Positions 54,224 through 63,288 of a stretch of DNA of 64,000 nucleotides are shown here, in pieces. The DNA comes from Erwinia sp. Lineage in GTDB: Bacteria > Pseudomonadota > Gammaproteobacteria > Enterobacterales > Enterobacteriaceae. A model generated the notes under the pieces. The model worked only from the letters and a program-made list of their open reading frames with translations, did not search any database and was not told the origin of the DNA. The position numbers and the translations under genes were made by a program. Positions within the stretch are counted from its first letter, which is position 1. Each line of letters opens with the position of its first letter. The DNA lies in NCBI GenBank assembly GCA_964016415.1, contig OZ024666.1, positions 1,717,310 through 1,781,309 on the forward strand, written 5' to 3'.

Positions 54224-55264
54224 TCACTCTTTTTGTTGCGTCAGAAAAGCCGCGAATTGTGGCGACATCCAGACAGTAAAGTCTTCACCTTTTTTACTAA
54301 TCAGATAAACAGCTAATCCCTCACGCAATGCCAGCTCCTGAGCTTTTTTCTCACCGAGTACCATTAATCCGGTATCCCAGCCGTCTGCCTCCAGTGCGGT
54401 GGTGGCTATCACCGTTGCCGACACCAATTTATGCTGTACAGGCTCCCCGGTGGCAGGGTCAATGATATGCGATACCCGTTTGCCATCGATTTCGTAATAA
54501 TTACGATAGCTGCCGGAAGTACTGATCCCGTGTCCTTGCAGGTCAACCATCGCCTCTACAGCATTTTCCCGATCTGTCGGTTTCTGAATTGCAACCCGCC
54601 ACGGATGACCTTGCGCATTATGTCCGCGACTCAGTACAGCCCCCCCCACAGATACCAGATAGTCGGTGAATCCATATCGTTCCATCAGTCTGGCGAGATG
54701 GTCTGTTGCGTAGCCTTCTCCGAGCGTCGATAAATCAACATAAAGTTGTGGCAATGACTTTTGTAACGTCGCGCCAGCAATACCTTCTGAAAGATGCAAA
54801 TATTGTAACCCTGTAATTGACCTGGCGGCTAAAATTTGTGCTGCATTCGGTATTTTCACAGGTTGCTTCTCAGGACCAAACCCCCACAAGTTGACCAGTG
54901 GTCCCACCGTGATGTCCATCGCCCCGCCAGTTTTTCTGCCGATTCGCAGCGCAACAGAAATAAGATCTGCCATGTCATCACTGACGGGATAAGGTTTCAT
55001 CGACGTGTCACGATTGAACCCCGAGAGTACTGAATCACTTTTCCATGTTGAGAGCTGATGGTCATCTTCATCCAGCTGTTGCTGAATAGCCTGATTCAGT
55101 TCTGTTGCATCCACATGTTTAATACCAGCCAGGCTGACTCGCCAGTACGTCCCCATCGTCTTACCTTCAAGCACCAGAGAAGATGTGGATTCTTTCTGCT
55201 CGCAGGCAGCAAGCAGCATGAGTATGGCAATCACCATGCCTGAGCGGAATATGTTCATTGTCAT
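54224..55264 (-). CDS. apbE: ApbE, FAD:protein FMN transferase
   Basis: ApbE is a periplasmic lipoprotein that attaches FMN to threonines of target proteins such as RnfG and NqrB/C. It has 346 residues (E. coli 351). The lipoprotein signal MNIFRSGMVIAILMLLAAC has a good lipobox. Motifs for FAD and metal binding are GKTMGTYWRVS, DITVGPLVNLWGFGP, LYVDLSTLGEGYATDHLA and the Asp region ALEADGWDTGLMVLG. The start is at 55264 or two codons later; neither has a strong ribosome-binding site. It is coupled to alkB. Confidence 0.95.
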   Translation of the reverse strand: MTMNIFRSGMVIAILMLLAACEQKESTSSLVLEGKTMGTYWRVSLAGIKHVDATELNQAIQQQLDEDDHQLSTWKSDSVLSGFNRDTSMKPYPVSDDMADLISVALRIGRKTGGAMDITVGPLVNLWGFGPEKQPVKIPNAAQILAARSITGLQYLHLSEGIAGATLQKSLPQLYVDLSTLGEGYATDHLARLMERYGFTDYLVSVGGAVLSRGHNAQGHPWRVAIQKPTDRENAVEAMVDLQGHGISTSGSYRNYYEIDGKRVSHIIDPATGEPVQHKLVSATVIATTALEADGWDTGLMVLGEKKAQELALREGLAVYLISKKGEDFTVWMSPQFAAFLTQQKE

Positions 55265-55340
55265 TGTTTAGTTAAATTGAGAGGGCTAAGAGTAGCAGAA
55301 CGATAAAAAAGAGGACAACATTCGTGAGGATACAACGGAC

Positions 55341-55362
55341 AGAGCACGGCGAACCGTGCTCT
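55341..55362 (-). terminator. Terminator hairpin of ompC
   Basis: AGAGCACGG and CCGTGCTCT form a perfect 9-bp stem with a CGAA-type loop, nine bases after the ompC stop. The T-rich tail is weak (TGTCCGTTGT). Confidence 0.7.
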
Positions 55363-55370
55363 GATGCAAC

Positions 55371-56474
55371 TTAGAACTGATACACCAGGCCAAGTGCTAC
55401 GACATCATCAGTGTTTACACCGGTTGCTTTGGTGAAGTTACTGTCGTCAATCAGGTTGATCTGGTAATCCACATAAGTAGACATATTTTTATTGAAGTAG
55501 TAAGTGGTACCTACATCGATATATTTTTTCAGGTTTTGCGAACCATAACCTTCGATATCGCTGCCACGTGAGCTGACAAATGCCAGTGATGGACGCAGAC
55601 CGAAATCAAACTGATACTGAGCCACTAATTCCCAGTTATCCGCTTTGTTGGCAAAACCATAATCGCTGCCAGTGACAGAACCGAAACGTGTGGCGTTATA
55701 TGAACGCGTGTACATGGCTGCCAAGTAGATGTTGTTGGCATCATATTTCAGACCACCGGTATAGGCTGATGCCTTATCACCGTGACCGTAAACAAAAGTA
55801 CTGTTCTGGTCAGTAGTACGATCTGAGTTGAACATTGCCGCACCAAGAGCAAGACCGTTGCCAAGGTCATAGGTGGTAGAAAGACCCCATCCATCGCCGT
55901 TCTGTCCGAGCACATCACGGCCGTTAGGTGATTCGGTTGCATTGCTATTTTTGCCCTGGTACTGAACTGCGAAGTTCCAGCCATCAACCAGACCAAAGAA
56001 ATTATTATTACGATAAGTCGCTAAGCCATTACCACGCTGGAACATGAAGTTATCCGCGCCGTAAGTATCGCCACCAAACTCTGGCAGCACATCGGTCCAC
56101 GAACCGATGTCGTAAACCACGCCGTAATTACGGCCATAATCGATAGAGCCAGCATCAGCAAATTTTAATCCTGCAAAGCCTACACGGGTATAGCTGTTTG
56201 CTGTGGCCTGAGATTCCGCATTATTCAGTGCAGCCTGATATTCCCACTGGCCGTAACCTGTCAGCTCACTGTTGATCTGAGTTTCACCTTTGAAACCGAA
56301 ACGCAAATAAGACTGATCACCATCAAAGCCATCGTTATCAGAGAAGTAGTGCAGCCCATCAACTTTTCCGTTAAGGTCCAGTTTATTACCATCTTTATTG
56401 TAAATTTCTGCTGCGCCGGCGGTACCAGCCACCAGCAAAGCTGGTACGAGCAGTGAAAGAACGCGAAGTTTCAT
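55371..56474 (-). CDS. ompC: OmpC-type general porin
   Basis: OmpC is a trimeric 16-strand outer-membrane porin for small hydrophilic solutes. The 367 residues equal E. coli OmpC. The signal peptide is [21 protein letters not shown], and the mature start [24 protein letters not shown] is typical. The constriction loop L3 has [12 protein letters not shown], and the C-terminal strand ends VALGLVYQF for BAM recognition. The locus, between apbE and rcsD with micF upstream, supports ompC over ompF. The leader of about 82 bases and the OmpR-like boxes upstream match the E. coli layout. Confidence 0.94.
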   Translation of the reverse strand: MKLRVLSLLVPALLVAGTAGAAEIYNKDGNKLDLNGKVDGLHYFSDNDGFDGDQSYLRFGFKGETQINSELTGYGQWEYQAALNNAESQATANSYTRVGFAGLKFADAGSIDYGRNYGVVYDIGSWTDVLPEFGGDTYGADNFMFQRGNGLATYRNNNFFGLVDGWNFAVQYQGKNSNATESPNGRDVLGQNGDGWGLSTTYDLGNGLALGAAMFNSDRTTDQNSTFVYGHGDKASAYTGGLKYDANNIYLAAMYTRSYNATRFGSVTGSDYGFANKADNWELVAQYQFDFGLRPSLAFVSSRGSDIEGYGSQNLKKYIDVGTTYYFNKNMSTYVDYQINLIDDSNFTKATGVNTDDVVALGLVYQF

Positions 56475-56562
56475 TATGTTACCCTCTTGTTATGTATCTT
56501 TTGCCACTACCAGTTGACGTCGATTATTGCATCAACGGTGTCATACTAAAGCCATGTCAGTA

Positions 56563-56568
56563 ATAATC
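56563..56568 (-). promoter_or_regulatory. ompC promoter -10 element
   Basis: On the minus strand GATTAT, within TGGATTATTA, matches the E. coli ompC -10 context (AGTATCAT then GGATTATT). It predicts a start near 56556 and an 82-base leader. Confidence 0.65.
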
Positions 56569-56596
56569 CATAAAGAAAATGATACTGATTTTCCGA

Positions 56597-56615
56597 ATGT
56601 GTTTCAATTGGTAAG
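56597..56615 (-). promoter_or_regulatory. OmpR binding site upstream of ompC
   Basis: Read on the minus strand the segment CTTACCAATTGAAACACAT aligns with the high-affinity C1 OmpR box of E. coli ompC (TTTAC..TTGAAACA). A second GAAACA-type element follows at about 56621-56637. Confidence 0.6.
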
Positions 56616-56775
56616 CAAAGGATGAAACATATTAACAAACCAACCCAAAAACACCTCATCTCTATGATAAATATCGACTTTTTAAAAAAATTGAACTTTT
56701 TTGAAATAGTGTTTTGTTAAAAAATAGCGCACGTAATGATAAGCCTCGTTAAAATATTGCTCCTATTATTATTAG

Positions 56776-56847
56776 GCTTTCATCATTTTTTGTTACTCTC
56801 TTATCTGCTATGCAGATTATTTTCGCCGAACTTTGTTCGGCTTTTTT
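56776..56847 (+). ncRNA. micF: MicF-like small RNA
   Basis: TATTAT at 56764-56769 predicts a start at G56776. The 5' end GCTTTCATCATTTTTTGTTACTC resembles the conserved ompF-pairing 5' end of E. coli MicF (GCTATCATCATTAACTTTA). The RNA ends in a strong hairpin (GCCGAAC/GTTCGGC, 56825-56841) plus six T. It is divergent from ompC exactly as micF is. It would be about 72 bases, shorter than the 93 of E. coli, with the middle part lost. Confidence 0.75.
56825..56847 (+). terminator. Terminator of the MicF-like RNA
   Basis: GCCGAAC and GTTCGGC with a TTT loop and a run of six T. Confidence 0.88.
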
Positions 56848-56992
56848 ATTTTCTTTCTGCAACCTGTCTTCTGCTTGTTCTTGAGTGGTTTTTATCGGTC
56901 TGCCTTCTGCGGTGCAATGACTACCCTATTACCTCGCTACCCGTTATCATGCAGTTACTTTTTCAGTTTCTTGCGGATTATCGGATCACGCT

Positions 56993-59611
56993 ATGTTACT
57001 ACCTCGCTTCATGCTGACCCCGGGCAGAATAACGCGTTTTATCCTGATTTTTAGCTTGCTATGGGTCGTCATCTGCGTTTTGGCCTTTCAGGCTATGGTC
57101 AAATCCTCTTTGACCGATAAACGCCAGACCATTAATAGCATGAGCACGGCATTGCAGGCGCGGATTGAGAGTTATCAGGTTGCGTCAGCACAGCTTTATG
57201 ATGTGATTACTGGCTCGGAAAACGATACCTTCACCGCACAACCACTACAGATGGTCATGCCCGGTGTTTATCAGCTTGAGACAGGTCAAAGTAAGACCTC
57301 ACTACTTATTTTCGGTGCACTATCAGACCCCTCGGTTTCACATGCACATGAAGTGGCCGTCTACCTGAATACGTTGTGGGCAGCAAAACACGATATCTGG
57401 TCGATGTATTTACTGAATGGGCAAGATAACAGCATGCTGATGGTATCCACCCTGCCACTGGAGATGCAACAGAACTCTGGCGGACGTGATAATCCTCTGA
57501 CCACGCTGCTGGACTCAAGACGCACCGAAATGCTGCAACAAGCCAATGCTCTCGACGAAAGAGAGAGCTATTCACTGCTGCGTTATGAGCGGCTGATCGG
57601 TGAGCGTTACTTCACACTACGTACCACCTTCAATCAACCTGGGCATTTGCCAACGGTGATCGCGTTTGATATTCCCGTGGGTGATATTATTCCTGCGCAG
57701 CTGTCGGAAACCAGTATTCAGCTAAAAAATGCCTCTGATGATGGGAGTGTAGTGCGCGGTACCACTCAGCTTTCTTTTGTCACGCCAGACCTGGAGATAT
57801 CATCAGCACTGGCCAGTGCTCCGCTGCGTCTGGTTTATATCATTCCTCTTTTCGATCTGCTGAGCGAAGCACTGCAACAGTTATTGTGGCCGTTCCTCTT
57901 CCACCTGTTGGTGCTTATTTTAGTAGTATACTGGCTGTTATTACAGCGTCAGCAAATCATCCTCAATGGTGAACTAAAACCTGATGACACGCTCCACGCA
58001 GACGAGATAGCCCGGGAAATCGTTTCCTGCTTGCCTGTCGGGTTAATTGTCTATGATTTTGCCACTGACTCAGCAAGATTGATTAACCATCAGGCCGAGC
58101 CACTACTGCCACATTTAAATCTGCGCAATATCATTGATATTGCTACCGCCCACGATGGTGGAATCCAGGTCACTGTCAATCACCGCAACTATGAAGTTCG
58201 TGCGCTAATCAGTGCGGTCGTGCCGGAGCAGGTCATTTTTATTATCTGCGACCGCGATCGTGAAGCTCATATCAGCAGAACATTAGAGGATGCAGAATCA
58301 ACCCTGCAACACAGCCATCAAATACGCATGCAGCTTTTTCGACACTTTGCCATGGCGCTCGACAATCCTGTGACTGATATGCTGCAACTGATGGATTCAT
58401 CTGATGCGGTGCAACATCAGAAAGCGGCTGAGTGTGCCAGGGCACTGCGTCAGCAAATTAATGATTTAATAATGTTATATCAACTGGAGTCCGGTGAACG
58501 CGTCGTAAAAGGCGAGCTTTTTAATCTGCAATCCTTGTTTGATTCAATTACCACCACGCTGATACCTGCACTGAACCGAAAAGGATTGGGTTTCTTTGTC
58601 AGTAATTCACTACCCCCTGATACCTTATTTTATGCTGACAGAATGGCATTACAAAAAGTCATCACCACTGTGCTGCATTATGCTGTGGTGAGAACCGACT
58701 GGGGGAAAATCACGCTTGCGGTTAATTCGCAGACGGATACCACGTTAAACATTGATATCATCGATAGCAGTAATGGGTTGAGTGCGGATGAAACAATGAA
58801 TATTGATTTTCCATTCGCCCACCAGCCATCACCCGACCGTTTTTCACAACCCTCCGCACTGGCATTATTTTTATGCAAGCACCTTTGCCGCCAGTTGAAT
58901 GGTACGTTATCAATTAACAACCGCCCTGGAATTGGTACACACTATCAAATCGCAGTAGCTCTGAATGCAGAACCTTCCCCACCCCAGGAGGAAAAGCTTC
59001 TGGAGGGTGTCGCTGTCCGCCTGGAGATCGCTACAGATATTATCCAGCAGATTGTTGTTCATCATTTACAGGCATTAGGGGCAACTATCCTGCTGCCCAA
59101 TCAATCCTATGAGCAAGAATACGATATCACTGTGAGTGACTGTCTGACGCAGCGTGAAAAAATGCTGTTGTTACTTGATAGCTCTGAAACCCGCTGTCGT
59201 TTAATCGACACTGAATGCTGGACAGTGAACTTTAACCTGTATGACGCAATGCAGGAAGCATTGCTGATGATGATTGAGTACCAGCTGGAGCAATCCCCGT
59301 CTCATACCACCGATGATACGCTGATCATCAATGCCTTATCTGAAGATTACCGACGACTCTTCATTGCAACTGTTCCCGAAGATCTCAGGAAACTGTATAC
59401 TGCGCTGACAGAACGCGAATATGATTCACTTTCGCTGATAGCCCATCGTCTGAAAGGGGTATTCGCGATGCTTGAACTTTTGACCGGCCAGCAATTATGT
59501 GAACGCCTGGAGGCGGCCATCCGTGAGCAGGAAGAGACAAAAGTTGCCACACTCATTGATGATGTTAACGGTTATATCCACACACTGTTGCAGCAAGGTA
59601 GTGCACAATAA
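56993..59611 (+). CDS. rcsD: RcsD, phosphotransfer protein of the Rcs phosphorelay
   Basis: RcsD is an inner-membrane histidine phosphotransfer protein that passes phosphate between RcsC and RcsB and receives the IgaA signal. It has 872 residues (E. coli 890). TM1 (about 14-36), a periplasmic domain (DSRRTEMLQQANALDERES is the best conserved stretch), TM2 (about 290-318), a degenerate kinase-like domain, an ABL region and a C-terminal HPt domain with the phospho-His at residue 818 (AHRLKGVFAML) are seen. The cytoplasmic core is much diverged. The start is 56993 or an ATG at 57011. Its TAA overlaps the rcsB ATG by one base. Confidence 0.93.
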   Translation: MLLPRFMLTPGRITRFILIFSLLWVVICVLAFQAMVKSSLTDKRQTINSMSTALQARIESYQVASAQLYDVITGSENDTFTAQPLQMVMPGVYQLETGQSKTSLLIFGALSDPSVSHAHEVAVYLNTLWAAKHDIWSMYLLNGQDNSMLMVSTLPLEMQQNSGGRDNPLTTLLDSRRTEMLQQANALDERESYSLLRYERLIGERYFTLRTTFNQPGHLPTVIAFDIPVGDIIPAQLSETSIQLKNASDDGSVVRGTTQLSFVTPDLEISSALASAPLRLVYIIPLFDLLSEALQQLLWPFLFHLLVLILVVYWLLLQRQQIILNGELKPDDTLHADEIAREIVSCLPVGLIVYDFATDSARLINHQAEPLLPHLNLRNIIDIATAHDGGIQVTVNHRNYEVRALISAVVPEQVIFIICDRDREAHISRTLEDAESTLQHSHQIRMQLFRHFAMALDNPVTDMLQLMDSSDAVQHQKAAECARALRQQINDLIMLYQLESGERVVKGELFNLQSLFDSITTTLIPALNRKGLGFFVSNSLPPDTLFYADRMALQKVITTVLHYAVVRTDWGKITLAVNSQTDTTLNIDIIDSSNGLSADETMNIDFPFAHQPSPDRFSQPSALALFLCKHLCRQLNGTLSINNRPGIGTHYQIAVALNAEPSPPQEEKLLEGVAVRLEIATDIIQQIVVHHLQALGATILLPNQSYEQEYDITVSDCLTQREKMLLLLDSSETRCRLIDTECWTVNFNLYDAMQEALLMMIEYQLEQSPSHTTDDTLIINALSEDYRRLFIATVPEDLRKLYTALTEREYDSLSLIAHRLKGVFAMLELLTGQQLCERLEAAIREQEETKVATLIDDVNGYIHTLLQQGSAQ

Positions 59612-60255
59612 TGAATAAAATGAAGGTAATAATTGCTGATGACCACCCTATAGTCCTGTTTGGTATCCGTAAATCACTGGAACAAATTGACTGGGTAACT
59701 GTGGTTGGCGAGTTTGAAGACTCCACCTCATTAGTCAATCATCTGGCGTCACTCCATGCTGATGTTCTGGTCACAGATTTATCCATGCCGGGTGAAAAAT
59801 ATGGTGACGGTATTACGCTGATAAAATATATCAAACGTCACTATCCGCAACTTGCGATTATCGTTCTGACTATGAACAATAATCCGGCTATTCTCAGCAC
59901 CGTCCTGGATCTCGATATCCAGGGTGTGGTATTGAAGCAGGGCGCGCCTACTGATTTACCTAAGGCACTTGCTGCTCTGCAAAAAGGCAAAAAATATACG
60001 CCCGAGTGTGTGGAAAAATTGCTGGAAAAAAGCAGCATCGGCAGTTCAGGGGACAAGCGGTTGTCTCCTAAAGAGAGCGAAGTACTGCGGCTGTTTTCAG
60101 AAGGTCTGCCGGTAACCGAAATCGCCAGAAAACTGAACCGCAGCATTAAAACTATCAGCAGTCAGAAAAAATCCGCAATGACCAAACTTGGCGTCGATAA
60201 TGACATCGCGTTGCTTAATTACCTGACCACCGTCAACAACGGTAACGACAGCTAG
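59611..60255 (+). CDS. rcsB: RcsB, response regulator of the Rcs phosphorelay
   Basis: RcsB is the NarL/LuxR-type response regulator controlling capsule, motility, cell division and envelope repair. It has 214 residues (E. coli 216) and is almost identical to it over most of its length. The receiver has Asp56 (LVTDLSMPGEKYGDG), and the C-terminal helix-turn-helix is VTEIARKLNRSIKTISSQKKSAMTKLG. The strong conservation contrasts with RcsD and RcsC. It is translationally coupled to rcsD and convergent with rcsC. Confidence 0.98.
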   Translation: MNKMKVIIADDHPIVLFGIRKSLEQIDWVTVVGEFEDSTSLVNHLASLHADVLVTDLSMPGEKYGDGITLIKYIKRHYPQLAIIVLTMNNNPAILSTVLDLDIQGVVLKQGAPTDLPKALAALQKGKKYTPECVEKLLEKSSIGSSGDKRLSPKESEVLRLFSEGLPVTEIARKLNRSIKTISSQKKSAMTKLGVDNDIALLNYLTTVNNGNDS

Positions 60256-60295
60256 CCATAACTTCATGATAATAAAGGATAGCCAGCCCAATATA

Positions 60296-63139
60296 TTAAC
60301 CCTGAGGCTGGTTTTCCTCAGTCAGGTACACTGACAGTGTTTTTTCAAGTGTATCAAGCGTAACCGGCTTACACAGACAATCATCCATACCTTTATCAAT
60401 ACATTGTTGTCTCTGTTCCGCCAGCGCGTTTGCCGTCACGGCGATGACTGGCATTCGACTACCCTTCTCACGTAGGGCATGTGTCAGCTGATAACCGTCC
60501 ATGACAGGCATATTGACATCGGTCAGTAACAGATCTACATCGTGCCGGGCTAAGAAGGCCAATGCTTCCTCGCCATTACCGGCAGTAAAAACACGATAAC
60601 CCAGTGTGGCGACCTGTTCACTCAATAACTGTCGGTTAAGAGGATGGTCATCCACAATCAGGATCTCTCTTCCCGGAAGCTTCTGTGATTCCCCGACTGC
60701 TGAACTGGTCAGAATCTCATGCTGACTGAAACTACTCGCTTCAGCACTCATAATGTCAGGCAATACGCTGCTGATACGATGGGCGGAGCAACTGTTGACT
60801 ATCCACCGGCCGGGAGAAACCTGTTTAGGTGACCCACTGTAATCGGTGGCAAAACGTAGCCAGATCAATGCCTGACTCCCTGATATCAGCGGCTGATGGT
60901 CAGTGATAACAATGCCCTCGTCGCAGACAGCAGCATCATCGATGCGTGCGACTGAAACACCATTAGCACTCAATTCACGTAGCAAAAATGCCGCCAGCAT
61001 ATCGTTATGCAACAGTAACCAGCAACGTGAGTTAAAAGAGGAAACAGGTGAAGAGACTCGTCGCTGATAACAAGGCAAGCGCACGGTAAACAGGCTACCA
61101 ATACCAGGTTCAGACTCAACCTGGATATCGCCATCCATCAGATTGACCAGCTTCTCGCAAATCGCTAATCCCAATCCTGTACCTTGATAGTGATGTATTT
61201 TTCCTTCACCGATTTGAAAGAAGGGATTAAACAAATGGACGATATCTTTCGCCGGGATCCCTTTTCCGCTGTCTCTTAGCTGGAAAATAAGATAGCCATC
61301 GTGGATAAACACCCGCAAGACAATCCCGCCGATCGAGGTAAACTTAATCGCATTACTGAGTAAATTGGCAATAATTTGCTCTATACGCTGTGGATCGCCA
61401 GTGAACTCATCGGGCACTTCATCTTCAATAAACAGCCATAAGGTGAGGCGCTTTTTAAACGCCATGGCGAGGTAGCTGCCTGTTACACGCTCCAGCAACT
61501 CTCTCGGAGCAAAAACCTGCCGCTCAATATTGAGTTGCTCTGACTCTATTTTTGAAAAATCAAGTATATCGCTGATAATTCTTAATAACAGATGGGATGC
61601 GCTACTCATCGCATGCACCAGCGGTGCAACTCCGTCGGCCAGATGGCGCGTCTGTAACAAATCCAGATTACCGATAATGCCATAGAGTGGAGTGCGTAAT
61701 TCATGACTGACTGTGGCAAGAAACATCGATTTAGACTGACTGGCCTGTTCCGCTGCCTCGGCGACTTCCTGCAATGCCTGTTCAATTTTGACCCTCGCAC
61801 TGACATCAATCAACACGCAGATTGCTACGTTTTCGTTGCGATACCGTGAGTGCACAAAACTGATTTGCAGATGTGCCTGATGGGTGGTTATCACATCAAC
61901 CATACTGACCTGGCGCTGATAAATAATTTCCAGTAGCCTTTTCTTATCTTCGGCTGACAACATCGTCAGGTAATTATGCGCCAGTTCATTACTCAACAGA
62001 TTAATGCCATCGCTTAAGCGTAAAATACAGATACCAGCCGGGGCTGAAGCAACGATTTTACGGTTAAACTGATCGTTCTCTTCCAGCTGTCGGGCCTGAT
62101 TCTCTGCCGGAAGAAAAATACGCCGTTCTAACAGCCACGCCAGTGATGCAAACAGAAAAGCACTCAGCAGGTTGAGCAGTAAAGCATTAATCAGTGCTAT
62201 TTTGAGCTTATCAAACAGATTTCGCGACTCGACGACATACAGCATATTCAACGATGAAGGTAGTAACGTTTTTTTGATCACCAGCTGACGGTAATCATTG
62301 GTATAGCCCATCCATTCGTTTTTATCCGGAATGTCATCCAACAACAGTATAGAATCCATATAACTGGTGGCAGATGTCAGAGGCTGACTCGCGCCATCTG
62401 TCATCAGTACCGTAAATGGTATTTCGTTACTGCCTGTATAATCATCCAGACGCAGTGTCTGTTCAACCCCCAACCAGCCCACAACATCATCCCCGATAAA
62501 TAAAGGCGCGAGGGTATACAGAAAACCGCCCCCGGACTGGTTACGCGATAACAAACCATAAACATTAACTTGCTTACCTACCGCATCACCGCTGCGATTA
62601 CGTGCCAGCTGGCGGTATAACGCATCCAGTTCAGGAAAACGTTCAGCGGTCACACTACTCCCCAATGGAAAATCTGTCACACAAACGGGAGAGTCACTAA
62701 ACAGCACCACGCGATTTACATCAGAAAAAGGAGAAAAATTCTCTTTCCAGTCCCGGATGACTGCGCCAAGTGTATTTTTCACCGTCAATTCGCGCGGCGA
62801 CAGTGCCTGACAATCAGAAACACTTTCACTCATACCAGTCGACATCATTTCCGGCTGATTTACGGTGGGCTGACCTGGCGAATTATCCGATCTGTTGAGA
62901 CGATTTTCAATACTGAATTTCAGTTCACGAATAATATCTGAGGCATGACGCACGCGATACTGTGCCGCAGACCAGCTGGTATTAAATGTCTGGTATAATG
63001 CTGTCTCTTTCTGATGAAGAAGATTAATAATCCAAAAAGCAGTAAGCAGGACGCCTAGCAGCCACAACAACAACGCCAGTGCTCGAAATAAATAACGTGA
63101 CAGCGTTAATGTGGTTCTGAATGGGAAAAAAAACTTCAC
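60296..63139 (-). CDS. rcsC: RcsC, hybrid sensor kinase of the Rcs phosphorelay
   Basis: RcsC is an inner-membrane hybrid kinase/phosphatase. The frame opens at 63172, but AGGAGAG stands just before a GTG at 63139. That start aligns with E. coli and places the phospho-His at residue 479, exactly as in E. coli, giving 947 residues (E. coli 949). Features in order are TM1, a diverged periplasmic domain, TM2, a PAS-like linker, the H box ATVSHELRTPLYG, the ATPase with LLSNAIKFT and GTGLGLAICEKL, the ABL domain and a C-terminal receiver with Asp874 (LLTDVNMPVMDG). It is convergent with rcsB across 40 bases. Confidence 0.95.
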   Translation of the reverse strand: MKFFFPFRTTLTLSRYLFRALALLLWLLGVLLTAFWIINLLHQKETALYQTFNTSWSAAQYRVRHASDIIRELKFSIENRLNRSDNSPGQPTVNQPEMMSTGMSESVSDCQALSPRELTVKNTLGAVIRDWKENFSPFSDVNRVVLFSDSPVCVTDFPLGSSVTAERFPELDALYRQLARNRSGDAVGKQVNVYGLLSRNQSGGGFLYTLAPLFIGDDVVGWLGVEQTLRLDDYTGSNEIPFTVLMTDGASQPLTSATSYMDSILLLDDIPDKNEWMGYTNDYRQLVIKKTLLPSSLNMLYVVESRNLFDKLKIALINALLLNLLSAFLFASLAWLLERRIFLPAENQARQLEENDQFNRKIVASAPAGICILRLSDGINLLSNELAHNYLTMLSAEDKKRLLEIIYQRQVSMVDVITTHQAHLQISFVHSRYRNENVAICVLIDVSARVKIEQALQEVAEAAEQASQSKSMFLATVSHELRTPLYGIIGNLDLLQTRHLADGVAPLVHAMSSASHLLLRIISDILDFSKIESEQLNIERQVFAPRELLERVTGSYLAMAFKKRLTLWLFIEDEVPDEFTGDPQRIEQIIANLLSNAIKFTSIGGIVLRVFIHDGYLIFQLRDSGKGIPAKDIVHLFNPFFQIGEGKIHHYQGTGLGLAICEKLVNLMDGDIQVESEPGIGSLFTVRLPCYQRRVSSPVSSFNSRCWLLLHNDMLAAFLLRELSANGVSVARIDDAAVCDEGIVITDHQPLISGSQALIWLRFATDYSGSPKQVSPGRWIVNSCSAHRISSVLPDIMSAEASSFSQHEILTSSAVGESQKLPGREILIVDDHPLNRQLLSEQVATLGYRVFTAGNGEEALAFLARHDVDLLLTDVNMPVMDGYQLTHALREKGSRMPVIAVTANALAEQRQQCIDKGMDDCLCKPVTLDTLEKTLSVYLTEENQPQG

Positions 63140-63241
63140 ATGCTCTCCTGCCTGACAGCCCTTGCCAGTCACTTTGCGGATTCACTTACTATGCCAGACT
63201 CGTCACCCCTGCTTATGGTACTGATAACATGATGACGGCTG

Positions 63242-63269
63242 AAAAAAAACCGACTCAAAGAGTCGGTTC
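63242..63269 (-). terminator. Rho-independent terminator of gyrA
   Basis: On the minus strand ACCGACTC and GAGTCGGT arms, overlapping at TTTG, are followed by eight T residues, 20 bases after the gyrA stop. Confidence 0.92.
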
Positions 63270-63288
63270 ATCTTAGCAGATTGTCACT

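Larger units (their letters stand above)
56475..56992. other. ompC-rcsD intergenic region
   Basis: The gap of 518 bases contains the ompC leader, promoter and OmpR sites, then the divergent micF-like RNA, then about 145 bases of rcsD upstream sequence in which I see no clear element. Short open frames here on the plus strand are not credible genes. Confidence 0.6.

Noticed and set aside
56736..57054. Short hydrophobic open frames upstream of rcsD
   Set aside because: They overlap the MicF-like RNA, its terminator and the rcsD start, have low-complexity Leu/Phe content from T-rich DNA and no ribosome-binding sites.
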